Below are positions 1 to 8,824 of a DNA stretch of 14,150 nt, one piece after another. The notes beneath the pieces were generated by a model. It saw nothing but the letters and a program-made list of their open reading frames with translations. It was not told the origin of the DNA and did no database searches. The stretch comes from Basidiobolus heterosporus B8920 (Eukaryota; Basidiobolomycota; Basidiobolomycetes; Basidiobolales; Basidiobolaceae). Position numbers and translations under genes: made by a program. The stretch spans positions 1 through 14,150 of the forward strand of contig JNET01029887.1 in NCBI GenBank assembly GCA_000697455.1, in the 5' to 3' direction. Positions within the stretch are counted from its first letter, which is position 1. Every line of letters starts with the position of its first letter.

Positions 1-696
1 TCACTCGCTTTAGAGCATAGTTTTCAACCTCTACCACTTCCCTCTAAGGAAAACTCCTTGGCTTTGCTGATAGGGAATACACGGTATCTTTGGCCTCACT
101 TTATCAGCCATCTCCAAAGAAAATCGGAAAGCTTTTGGGAGCAAGAGGAAAATCCACTTGATGACTATGTTACTACCTCGGTTGAGTCAGCTGTCAAACA
201 TGCTCTAGCAGACAAGAAAACTGAGATTAGATTTTCTCATATTTTTACCGGTGACGATTTTGTTGCTGTTCAACATGCTGGTCAACTGGCAGGGTTAATA
301 TATGATCAAGACCTGGGTTTTTGCCTGCATCCTACTTATGGCCCCTGGATAGGTTTACGTGCAGTAGTAATCGTAGGAGATGTTGAGTCTTTTGAGGCGT
401 CTTCCTTTGATACCAAAGTTGATTCTTTGATGCCCTCAGAAACACTAAAAAGATTAAAACGAGAGATGAAGTCTTTGAGAGCTCAGTGGAAGCAGGATCC
501 TGAATGGACTTGGGAGAAATATTGGACTCAATGGGCTGCTCTCAGGGACCAGGTAAGTGAAGCTTGTTCTACACAACAGTGGAGATACTCTGCTGAGCAA
601 ATTGAGTATCACTATCTTAAAGATCGCACTAAGCTGAAAGAAGTTGTGAAAAACAGTAGCTCTCTCACTAAGTCCTGTCCTAGTTTTGACATATAA
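1..696 (+). CDS. MMACHC: MMACHC-like cobalamin-processing protein, 5' partial
   Basis: The frame is open from base 1 to a TAA at 694-696 and gives 231 residues with no start codon I would trust, so the 5' end lies outside the window. The match to the animal CblC protein is by eye and runs in order: an N-terminal PLPLP stretch followed by LALLIGNTRYLWPHF (human FHLPLPGP..LAFLVLSTP..F), then NPLDDYV (human DPVDQCV), then LCLHPTYGPWIGLRAVVIVG (human [20 protein letters not shown]), and near the end WRYSAEQIEYHYL (human ERYSEEQKAYF). About 35 N-terminal residues should be missing. In animals the protein removes the upper ligand of vitamin B12 (decyanation, dealkylation with glutathione) in the cytosol before cofactor delivery to methionine synthase and methylmalonyl-CoA mutase. 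The C-terminal tail is short and lacks the Pro/Ser-rich extension of mammals. The family call is firm; the exact reaction here is inferred. Confidence 0.85.
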   Translation, partial: SLALEHSFQPLPLPSKENSLALLIGNTRYLWPHFISHLQRKSESFWEQEENPLDDYVTTSVESAVKHALADKKTEIRFSHIFTGDDFVAVQHAGQLAGLIYDQDLGFCLHPTYGPWIGLRAVVIVGDVESFEASSFDTKVDSLMPSETLKRLKREMKSLRAQWKQDPEWTWEKYWTQWAALRDQVSEACSTQQWRYSAEQIEYHYLKDRTKLKEVVKNSSSLTKSCPSFDI

Positions 697-1022
697 ATTT
701 ATTTGGTCAAAGAACACCTTTTCAAACTAATCTACTCATGGGATTACTGTAGCAATTCCTTATATTTATTGCTACTGAACAAATATACTATACGGGAATT
801 AGCCAATCTATAAGCGTATCTATTAGTGCATCTATTATTATTTTATCAGTTCACATCGGACAGAAACAATGTGGGAAAAATCACCAAAATCAGCGTCAAA
901 CCCTGTGACCTTGATTTTGTGTTCACAGGAGAGTTCGGAAATTCCATTTATCCTTGGTATACAAACACCCACATATATATATATATATAACTGAAGCATC
1001 TTAGCTCTCTGCCTTACTTAAA
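697..1022. other. intergenic, MMACHC 3' side to methyltransferase promoter
   Basis: An AT-rich spacer of 326 bp between two genes on the same strand. No reading frame or RNA gene is visible. Its right part is the presumed promoter of the methyltransferase gene. Confidence 0.6.
972..990 (+). promoter_or_regulatory. TATA-like (AT)n tract upstream of methyltransferase
   Basis: A run of about eight AT dinucleotides ending in ATAA lies some 35 to 50 bp before the ATG at 1023. The position and sequence fit a TATA element, although a simple dinucleotide repeat could look the same. Confidence 0.4.
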
Positions 1023-1691
1023 ATGACGACACAAGAACCAACACCTACACAGAGTCGGTTTGATATTGAAGCCGCAGAATGGGACAATAAGCCAGGAATG
1101 AAAGAGATGGCAGAGAAAGCATTCCTCGCCATCAAATCAGCGCTCCCATTAAACAAGACATTGAACTGTTTAGAGTTCGGCTGTGGTACAGGGCTGGTTT
1201 CTTTCCAGATGGAAACTTACGTAAACACCATATTAGGGGTAGACTTCTCGGAAAATATGGTGGCAGTTTACAATCGTAAGGCAAAGGAAAGAAAAGTTGA
1301 AGAACGTGTTCAAGCCATTCCCTTAATATTAACGAACACTGACCAATTGAATGGGAAAAAATTCGACCTGATCTTTTCCCATCTCACTTATCACCATGTT
1401 GAAGATTTTCACCATATGTCAAAGCTGCTATACGAATACCTAGAGACGGGCGGCCATTTGATCGTTACTGACTTTGAGAAATTCGACGGTTCAGAGTTAT
1501 TCCATCCAGAAGCTAAACACTCTACTGTTGAGCATCATGGTATCCTCAAGACCGAACTTGAGTCTGCTCTCAACGAGGCTGGTTTTAAAGAGGTTCAAGT
1601 GAAAGTACCCTTTTCTGTTGTAAGAGAGGTAGAAGGGCCCAAAGAACAAATGGAATTTCCGTTCCTCTGCGGGATCGGTAAAAAGGGCTAG
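1023..1691 (+). CDS. class I SAM-dependent methyltransferase
   Basis: A single-exon gene of 222 residues from ATG to TAG. Motif I, the SAM-binding glycine-rich loop, is LEFGCGTG at residues 50-57. The acidic residue after strand 2 is in LGVDFSENM (71-79). FDLIFSHLTYHHV (114-126) is the motif IV region, and LETGGHLIVTDFEKFD (140-155) is the strand 5 and post-motif region. The opening FDIEAAEWDNKPGMKEMAEK is typical of a widespread fungal and bacterial group annotated as UbiE/Methyltransf_11-like. The substrate cannot be read from sequence. There is no targeting signal or membrane segment, so it is probably cytosolic. A TATA-like tract lies upstream and AATAAA lies at 1711-1716. It is convergent with the deoxyhypusine hydroxylase gene, and nothing suggests a shared function. 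Confidence 0.85.
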   Translation: MTTQEPTPTQSRFDIEAAEWDNKPGMKEMAEKAFLAIKSALPLNKTLNCLEFGCGTGLVSFQMETYVNTILGVDFSENMVAVYNRKAKERKVEERVQAIPLILTNTDQLNGKKFDLIFSHLTYHHVEDFHHMSKLLYEYLETGGHLIVTDFEKFDGSELFHPEAKHSTVEHHGILKTELESALNEAGFKEVQVKVPFSVVREVEGPKEQMEFPFLCGIGKKG

Positions 1692-1710
1692 TTTTTCATG
1701 CATATTGAAG

Positions 1711-1716
1711 AATAAA
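1711..1716 (+). terminator. polyadenylation signal AATAAA (methyltransferase)
   Basis: An exact AATAAA occurs 20 bp after the methyltransferase stop codon, in the 112-bp gap between two convergent genes. Confidence 0.5.
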
Positions 1717-1743
1717 AACCTATTGTAAAGGAAGAATTGGTTG

Positions 1744-1749
1744 TTTATT
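1744..1749 (-). terminator. polyadenylation signal AATAAA (deoxyhypusine hydroxylase)
   Basis: TTTATT on the plus strand reads AATAAA on the minus strand, 55 bp past the deoxyhypusine hydroxylase stop codon. It sits only about 30 bp from the opposing signal, so the two mRNAs probably overlap at their 3' ends. Confidence 0.45.
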
Positions 1750-1803
1750 TCCTTTTATGTTCATTATTTTACAAGTGTAATTTCTAACGTAATCTCTAAC
1801 GCT

Positions 1804-2848
1804 CTAAGCATTCGTTTCTTCGGTCTTGGGAAGAATAGTGTATTGGAATTCATTGCTCTGTTCATAGTCATACATATCTAAGGCAACAGCGCACGAATCA
1901 GCGACAACTTGCATATAATCATTACGGTATTTTTTAAGAACAGGAAGGCACTCGGGAGTGGCGATGGAACCCAAGGCTTCGGCAGCTTCATGGCGAACCA
2001 TGGGTGCTTCATTGGGGTCATCTAAGGCCTTGATCAAAGCGGGGGCACCAGCTGGGTTCTGCATCTGACCAAGAACAAAGGCAACCTCGTGCTTGAAAAG
2101 TGCACTATTGTCTTTAAAACCTTCGCAGAGGGTCTTGACGGCATCATCAGTGCCAAGGTTACGAAGACCAAACATAGCACGATAACGTTCAAAGAGAGGA
2201 AGTTCTTCGTTGAGGTAAGTTTCTCTCAATTCATCAAGAGATCTGCTGGTGTTTCCAGGAGCAGGATCGTTGGAAGTGTACATGACTCCCTTGGGAACAT
2301 TCTCCTTCATGGCAGGATCGTTGTGGAACTTGATCTTTGCAATGGCGAGTTGGCAGGTCTCGGCAACAGGAACGCAGGGGTCGTTATGGTACTTCTCCAG
2401 CACCTCGAGGGCCGAAACATGTGAAAGAGCACCTAGGGCTTCGGCAGCCTCGTGTCTAACCATGGGATCTTCCTCAAGATTCTCTAGAATATTGCACAAT
2501 CCGGGAATAGCATAGATATCACCCATCTGTCCGAGGACGTAGGCAAGCTCATGACGGAGGAGAACGGATGGGTCAATGAAGGCTACAAGTGGAGGTTAGG
2601 GTACAAAGTCTAAGATATAAATCACGTGGAAGAACTCGGATACCTTTGAAGATAATATCAATACTCTGATGATCGTTCAAACTCTTGAGTGTGAAGAGTG
2701 CGCGGAATTGTTGATGAAGGCCCACTTTGCCACTCTTGTTCAGAAGAGTTTCCTCAAGAATACTGTAGGTTTCGGGCTTCTGTTTGGCCCTTTCGACCAC
2801 AGATTCGGTGTTCATATCACCAATAGCAACGTGCTGTAGATTACTCAT
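1804..2848 (-). CDS. LIA1: deoxyhypusine hydroxylase (HEAT-repeat diiron enzyme)
   Basis: There are two exons: 2848-2644 (phase 1 end) and 2582-1804, with a 61-bp intron at 2583-2643 (donor GTATCC, acceptor TTGTAG). The spliced product is 327 residues, about the length of yeast Lia1 (325). Splicing restores FIDPSVLLRHELAYVLGQM at residues 70-88. The enzyme hydroxylates deoxyhypusine on eIF5A to hypusine, the last step of that modification, in the cytosol. It is built from HEAT-type repeats in two halves, each with two His-Glu pairs that bind the diiron centre. All four pairs are present: H79/E80, H112/E113 (VRHEAAEALG), H233/E234 (FKHEVAFVLGQM) and H266/E267 (VRHEAAEALG). The first two match yeast numbering exactly. 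The loop between halves (about 158-185) is poorly conserved, as usual. This is a complete and apparently functional housekeeping gene. Confidence 0.97.
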
Positions 2849-3525
2849 TATGTATATAAAAGTGAAAGCGAGAGTGATGTTACATCGGTTGTCTTGGCCT
2901 ACTTTATATCTTTCCCTGCACCAAGAAAGTTTGAAGGCCCAGACACGATCGCACTAATTGATGGGTTCTCGATCACTTTTCTTGATCTCTTTACACATCT
3001 ATTTGTTTGTCTAGGTTCTTGATCTCTTTACACATTCATTTGTTTGTCTAGGTTCTTGATCTCTTTACACATCTATTTGTTTGTCTAGGTTCTCGATTTC
3101 TCTGCACATTAATTTGGATGTCTAGATTGCTCAGCAATTGCGAAAAAAACCGCGTACCAAGTTAGCCTACCTGTGCTCTGTCTAAACGGCCTTAACACCG
3201 CGCTATCCTCTACATTCACCTTTAAATTCGTGCTACCTCCCGTATTTAAGCTTATTTATTCAAGTTGTAACAGACATGTTACTTGCATCCTAGCCATGTC
3301 CATCCAATCTAATTGATCAGTCAAATTAGTCTACGGACAGAATAATAGAACGTCTGTCAACCTTATTTGGCACTAACCATATCTTCGCATATCTTTCGCT
3401 CAATGTTGGCTATCTAGATTGAAATTTATTGTGGGATTAGCGTTATAAAAGTACATTGATTGTCTAATAACAAGCAATTATATTAGGGATCGCGGACTTT
3501 AGGTAGGTTGGTATCATCAAAAGGT
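2849..3525. other. intergenic, gene-free apart from the minisatellite
   Basis: The spacer between the 5' end of deoxyhypusine hydroxylase (minus strand) and the 3' end of the DUF2456-like gene (minus strand). Apart from the 37-bp repeat array I see no frame, RNA gene or clear promoter element in it. Confidence 0.6.
2979..3126. repeat. 37-bp tandem repeat (minisatellite), four copies
   Basis: Units lie at 2979-3015, 3016-3052, 3053-3089 and a diverged copy at 3090-3126. The first three differ by a base or two. Each starts with TTCTTGATCTCTTTACACAT and ends with TGTCTAGG. A partial unit (TTCTCGATCAC) precedes copy 1 near 2966. The array sits upstream of the deoxyhypusine hydroxylase gene and has no coding potential. 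Confidence 0.9.
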
Positions 3526-4200
3526 CTATACAATGCTTGAGTTACTAGCCTCGCTTGCATTTTCTTCAGGCTTAGGCTCTGTTCCGTCCATGGCCTCGAT
3601 GACGCCGGCTCGAACAAGCACAAGAAACGTTACCACTGGTGTAGTGAAAAATCCCATTAGCCCAGCGTATACTGCTTTGAAAATTTCTGGTGCTGGCCAA
3701 TGATTAAACTCAAACTCTGGTCCAGGCCCGGTCCCGACACCAGCCATGATCCCTACGCCAATTGGCCAGAACACTATGAATATGGGTATACAATAGAGAA
3801 ACCCGCGCAAAGCTTCATGGAATAACCTGGTCAGAATTTTGGCATTGTGATGACCCTCGACATCCAAGAACCACCGGAACACTGCATTCTTGGGATGAAA
3901 CCCACGGATGGGTGCGACGATCCCATTTTTAAGATCTTTGCTTGTTGCCAGAGTATCCAACACCCAAGTAAGCATAGTCTGTATAATGATGGTAACCCCT
4001 GCATCCCCAGCAATTGTGTTGTTTTTAAGCGACCATAACTGTACGGGACGATGCGAAGTCTTATACATGGCTGTGGCGATACCAAAATTGATTCCGGCAT
4101 CCAAAATCCCTGCACCTATAGCGTGCATTACAACAAGATATAATATTTGTCTACGAGTTAGGAGCCTTCGTAAAGGAACATTTGAGCCTTCAGTATCCAT
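3526..4200 (-). CDS. four-helix membrane protein resembling fungal DUF2456
   Basis: A single-exon gene of 224 residues from ATG (4200) to TAG. Four hydrophobic segments are visible: about 18-45 (starting LYLVVMHAIGAGILDAGINF), 66-84, 131-156 (FLYCIPIFIVFWPIGVGIMAG) and 173-201 (FKAVYAGLMGFFTTPVVTFL). Between segments 2 and 3 lies a polar loop with GFHPKNAVFRWFLDVEGHHN. The C-terminal tail (about 203-224) is acidic and serine-rich. The segment pattern and small-residue-rich helices resemble fungal proteins grouped as DUF2456, whose function is not known to me. I make this family call from memory of its look, not from a search. No signal peptide is evident. The flanking genes give no functional hint. 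Confidence 0.7.
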   Translation of the reverse strand: MDTEGSNVPLRRLLTRRQILYLVVMHAIGAGILDAGINFGIATAMYKTSHRPVQLWSLKNNTIAGDAGVTIIIQTMLTWVLDTLATSKDLKNGIVAPIRGFHPKNAVFRWFLDVEGHHNAKILTRLFHEALRGFLYCIPIFIVFWPIGVGIMAGVGTGPGPEFEFNHWPAPEIFKAVYAGLMGFFTTPVVTFLVLVRAGVIEAMDGTEPKPEENASEASNSSIV

Positions 4201-5102
4201 AGTGTCTTAAATCAGGGCTTGAGGTAAAAAGAAGGATACTACTTGAAAGTTTGCCTTCTGTCTTAAAAGAGTCGGCTACTGCTGTATACACGCTATGAAA
4301 TCGTATCACGTATCTGGGGAACTGGAGTAAAGGCAGGAGAAGTTAATGGAAATAGAGAAATACTGAGATACTGAATTAGAATCATTTCAATGATTGAATA
4401 TATTTATTCATTACCCTAATGCTCCATTACCTCATTCCTGACCCAGGATCCATAACCCATTGGTGGTTATCGAGGAAAATCTATCCGCTCATTAGTCCAC
4501 CCATTCTCTTTTGTACAATCACTATATGCATATTTAGTAAACCTCTCACAAAATTAGTTTCGCGATGATTCTCATCCAATCACAGCCCACAGCGATTTGA
4601 TCGGAATGTATCACATACAGGAGTTGATGGCTTGTTTCAGGGTATGTGCTTAAATAGCTTGGAATGGGCATGCATATATATATGTATATAGACATTTCCG
4701 GATCAATCATAGTTCCAGAGACCCTTGCTTGAATCAATGACTAACTGTTAAAGGCTGCACTGATTATCTTCTAATGATTGTTCTCAAACTCTATAGTGAA
4801 CTGAACAATCTTTGTACGTTCTAGGATCGCTTTACCGGGAATGGAAAACGATTCATTTTGCCGATCAACTTGAAATGGATAAAACTCGGGTGCAGATTAT
4901 CGCATTGATTCATAGATTTAAAAAGTGTGCACTTAGATAAAAGTAACGGACAACAATGCTAACTAAATACGGGAATGCTAGGTGAAGACTAGAAAAAGAC
5001 TGGATGGGAGCTATTCGCACAGAAGGGATGTTGAGTGCCGGGACAAATGGTTGAGATGGATATGCTGGCTATGTTTACGCAGTTGTTAAAGCGACTGCTA
5101 TT
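4201..5102. other. intergenic, about 900 bp without a gene
   Basis: An AT-rich stretch between two minus-strand genes. It must hold the promoter of the DUF2456-like gene and the 3' end of the PFKFB gene. An alternating TA tract lies at about 4673-4690. A 63-codon frame at 4546-4737 (minus) shows no recognisable features and I do not count it as a gene. Confidence 0.5.
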
Positions 5103-6860
<1,758 letters not shown>

Positions 6861-7415
6861 AATGTAGGTGTTCCCCCCAAAAAATGGCTAATGCGTTGAG
6901 CTAAGTAGCAAGTTGAAATAATGATCACGTTACCAGGAATGAAAACTCAAAGGGTCAGGATAGGAGTGAGTTTTCCTAATATGGTAAACAGTCAAGAACA
7001 AAGACTGGCTGAAACCGTTCACCATTTAAGTAGGGAATCGATTAAGTAGAGCATCGAGATTATCATATTGATGAGTGCTAGTTCTCCACTTACAACTCAT
7101 TTGAGAACCATAGCCATGGGTATAGCTATATCTACATGTACACTATGCTCTATCTACAAGTACACTATGCTCTATCTACAAGTACACTATGCTCTATCTA
7201 CATGCACACTATACCCTGACTACACAGCATGCTCACATAACTAGACAAGTATCGCTTAACATATAGCTCTGGTCCTGTTAGAGTATCCTTGTGCATGTAC
7301 GTTGGAATTGAGCAAAAGGAATATAATGCTGAGTATCCGATTAACCGATATTAATCGATCAATCAGTTCGAGTGATTTCGCTTAAAAACATGTTTAATAA
7401 AGCCGAATGAGGGTG
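6861..7415. other. intergenic, PFKFB upstream and NAS downstream region
   Basis: About 555 bp between two minus-strand genes. It holds the presumed PFKFB promoter and the 22-bp repeat array at 7129-7216. I see no gene, no RNA and no clear TATA element close to the PFKFB start. Confidence 0.5.
7129..7216. repeat. 22-bp tandem repeat, four copies
   Basis: Units lie at 7129-7150, 7151-7172, 7173-7194 and a diverged one at 7195-7216. Each unit begins TATCTACA and contains CACTAT. Copies 2 and 3 are identical. The array lies about 270 bp upstream of the PFKFB start codon and about 200 bp beyond the 3' end of the nicotianamine synthase gene. Confidence 0.88.
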
Positions 7416-8312
7416 TTACAAGCGTTTTGCGATAACAATAGAATTCACTACCTCATTATAGGGATGAACAACTAAAACTGGCTCAAAACCGAACAACATT
7501 TCTGTTTCAATTTCTGGATATAAGAGTGTTCTGAGACTATGGGCACTTCGGAGGACTAGGTAGGATCCAGGCCTCATTGCATTCCATAGTTGTTTAGTGA
7601 TCTCCTCTTTGTCGCTTGGAGTCAGTCCTACGAGTGCAGCTAGATATACGACATCGTGGTCCTCCAGATTCTGGATGGTCCTAACATCCTGATGATGGAA
7701 AACCAAATGGTTTCGAACATCTAGTAAGTGCCCTACTAAGAATTCGCTAACTTGAAGTGCTTCCAAGTCAAGCTCATAATTATCAATTTTAACTGAAGCC
7801 TGAATACTTTCCTTCATTGCATGTAATTCTCTTGCAAGACAAATTGAGGTCAAGGGCAGTGGCCCTGAACCTAGAAATGCTATCTTTTCAGGTGCTTTTT
7901 GTAAAACAGAACGGATGGCGTTGAGCTCCATCTTAGCTAGAGCAACATAGTTCTGATAATACGGAAAGTCCAGCAGCTTTGAAGCTGCTTCCTCAGGGTT
8001 TCTTGCGATTTGAGATGCCCAGGCTACTTCTAGACGGAATTCCCCAAGAGCGCAAAGTCGTCGAAACTGTTCGGTAATTGCCATTATTTTTCTGTCACGC
8101 AAGATGCTCTCAACATCATCTCGTGGTAATATCTTGATACATATACCAACCAACTCACTGAAAGCGGCGTTGATTTTAGGGCAGGGATTCAAATCACTAG
8201 CCTGAGCTAGGGTTTGGTATATGGTATAGATCCGGCTCCTGGTTTCTTCTGTTTTGATGTACCTTTGTTGAAAGTCCAATGGTCCAGACGAGGGATTGGT
8301 GTGGCTCAGCAT
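7416..8312 (-). CDS. NAS: nicotianamine synthase
   Basis: A single-exon gene of 298 residues, ATG at 8312. Nicotianamine synthase joins three aminocarboxypropyl groups from three S-adenosylmethionines to form nicotianamine, releasing methylthioadenosine. The product chelates Zn, Fe, Ni and Cu. Features shared with plant enzymes in order: a helical N-terminal region with FRRLCALGEFRLE (83-95), FPYYQNY (116-122), the Rossmann SAM loop IAFLGSGPLPLTSICLA (144-160), the acidic stretch DNYELD (177-182), HDVVYLAALVG (219-229), MRPGSYLVLRSAH (246-258) and the end HPYNEVVNSIVIAK (283-296). The length is close to plant enzymes (about 300-330). No targeting signal is seen, so it is probably cytosolic. 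It is divergent from an MFS transporter with a 512-bp shared promoter, and an OPT transporter follows. It is the only gene of this trio without introns. Fungal members of the family are known (for example in Neurospora). Confidence 0.95.
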   Translation of the reverse strand: MLSHTNPSSGPLDFQQRYIKTEETRSRIYTIYQTLAQASDLNPCPKINAAFSELVGICIKILPRDDVESILRDRKIMAITEQFRRLCALGEFRLEVAWASQIARNPEEAASKLLDFPYYQNYVALAKMELNAIRSVLQKAPEKIAFLGSGPLPLTSICLARELHAMKESIQASVKIDNYELDLEALQVSEFLVGHLLDVRNHLVFHHQDVRTIQNLEDHDVVYLAALVGLTPSDKEEITKQLWNAMRPGSYLVLRSAHSLRTLLYPEIETEMLFGFEPVLVVHPYNEVVNSIVIAKRL

Positions 8313-8371
8313 TTGGGAGGCTTTAGTCAGAGGTATCGAACTGTAGAGAGAAGTGGTGAAGCATAGGCTTT

Positions 8372-8379
8372 TTATATAT
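8372..8379 (-). promoter_or_regulatory. TATA box of NAS gene
   Basis: Minus-strand TATATAAA lies about 60 bp upstream of the nicotianamine synthase ATG. It is a good match to the fungal TATA consensus at a sensible distance. Confidence 0.6.
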
Positions 8380-8537
8380 CAACGTTTCGCTTCAAAGCCT
8401 TGCTCATATCATTAAAAGCAAGCATACAGTCATTAATACAGCTTATGCAGCCATGAATACACGACTACGAATACTGCTAATCATGGGTCATGTTTCTTGA
8501 GATCTCCCAAATAGAGTTGGTGCAACCAGAATAAAGT

Positions 8538-8548
8538 ACCCTATAGGT
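8538..8548. promoter_or_regulatory. ACC-N5-GGT inverted repeat, site 1
   Basis: ACCCTATAGGT. It differs at one position from the degenerate Zap1-type zinc-responsive core ACCBYNMRGGT, taken from memory of the yeast motif. An AGATAA motif on the minus strand overlaps its right edge. Whether any Zap1-like factor exists in this organism is unknown. Confidence 0.35.
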
Positions 8549-8576
8549 TATCTCACCTTCGAATATCATTTTAATG

Positions 8577-8587
8577 ACCGATAAGGT
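8577..8587. promoter_or_regulatory. ACC-N5-GGT inverted repeat, site 2, with embedded GATAAG
   Basis: ACCGATAAGGT. It has one mismatch to the degenerate zinc-responsive core and also contains GATAAG, with a second GATAAG 12 bp downstream at 8592-8597. It could be a GATA-factor site instead of, or as well as, a zinc element. Confidence 0.35.
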
Positions 8588-8658
8588 ACGCGATAAGATG
8601 CTCGGATCAGGTTTGGTTTAGTATCTTACTTGCTACGATGACACCAGCATACCTGTTA

Positions 8659-8669
8659 ACCTTGAGGGT
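8659..8669. promoter_or_regulatory. ACC-N5-GGT inverted repeat, site 3, best zinc-element match
   Basis: ACCTTGAGGGT differs from the yeast Zap1 site ACCTTNAAGGT at one base and fits the degenerate core fully. The preceding base is A, giving AACC as in the extended consensus. It lies 156 bp upstream of the MFS start codon. Confidence 0.4.
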
Positions 8670-8772
8670 ACACGTATACCATAATTTTGGTCTTCGTTGT
8701 TGCAGCACAACCCCAAAGTATTGCGTGAAAGACTATTCTATCCGCAGCGGTGCTATTAAAACAACAGTTACC

Positions 8773-8784
8773 TATATATAAATA
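8773..8784 (+). promoter_or_regulatory. TATA box of MFS gene
   Basis: TATATATAAATA lies about 40 bp upstream of the MFS ATG at 8825. It is a strong TATA match at the expected distance for a fungal gene. Confidence 0.6.
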
Positions 8785-8824
8785 GTCCACTTATCACGAA
8801 TCTCTAGTCTAAGATACAGTAACT

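Larger units (their letters stand above)
8313..8824. promoter_or_regulatory. divergent promoter region between NAS and MFS genes
   Basis: A 512-bp non-coding region between two divergently transcribed genes. It contains a TATA box for each gene, three ACC-N5-GGT inverted repeats and at least four GATAA motifs (8548-8553 minus, 8580-8585 plus, 8592-8597 plus, 8791-8796 minus). The arrangement suggests shared regulation of synthase and transporter. Confidence 0.6.

Noticed and set aside
553-579. Perfect GTAAGT donor followed by CAG within the MMACHC-like gene, a possible 27-nt intron
   Set aside because: Too short for a fungal spliceosomal intron. The region is in frame, and the reading frame is conserved on both sides without removing it.
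454-717. Minus-strand frame of 87 codons
   Set aside because: Antisense to the MMACHC-like coding sequence, low complexity (Ser/Leu/Phe/Pro), no domain.
2089-2515. Two plus-strand frames opposite deoxyhypusine hydroxylase
   Set aside because: Shadows of a strongly conserved gene on the other strand; no recognisable protein features.
2979-3126. Repeat array considered as a CRISPR
   Set aside because: Units are head-to-tail with no unique spacers, and the genome is eukaryotic. The 22-bp and 14-bp arrays fail for the same reason.
3831-4210. Frames of about 60-100 codons overlapping the DUF2456-like gene on both strands
   Set aside because: Fully contained in or opposite a frame with clear membrane-helix structure; composition is not protein-like.
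4546-4737. 63-codon minus-strand frame with an Ile/Tyr repeat
   Set aside because: The Ile-Tyr run is just a TA dinucleotide tract translated; no start context or homology.
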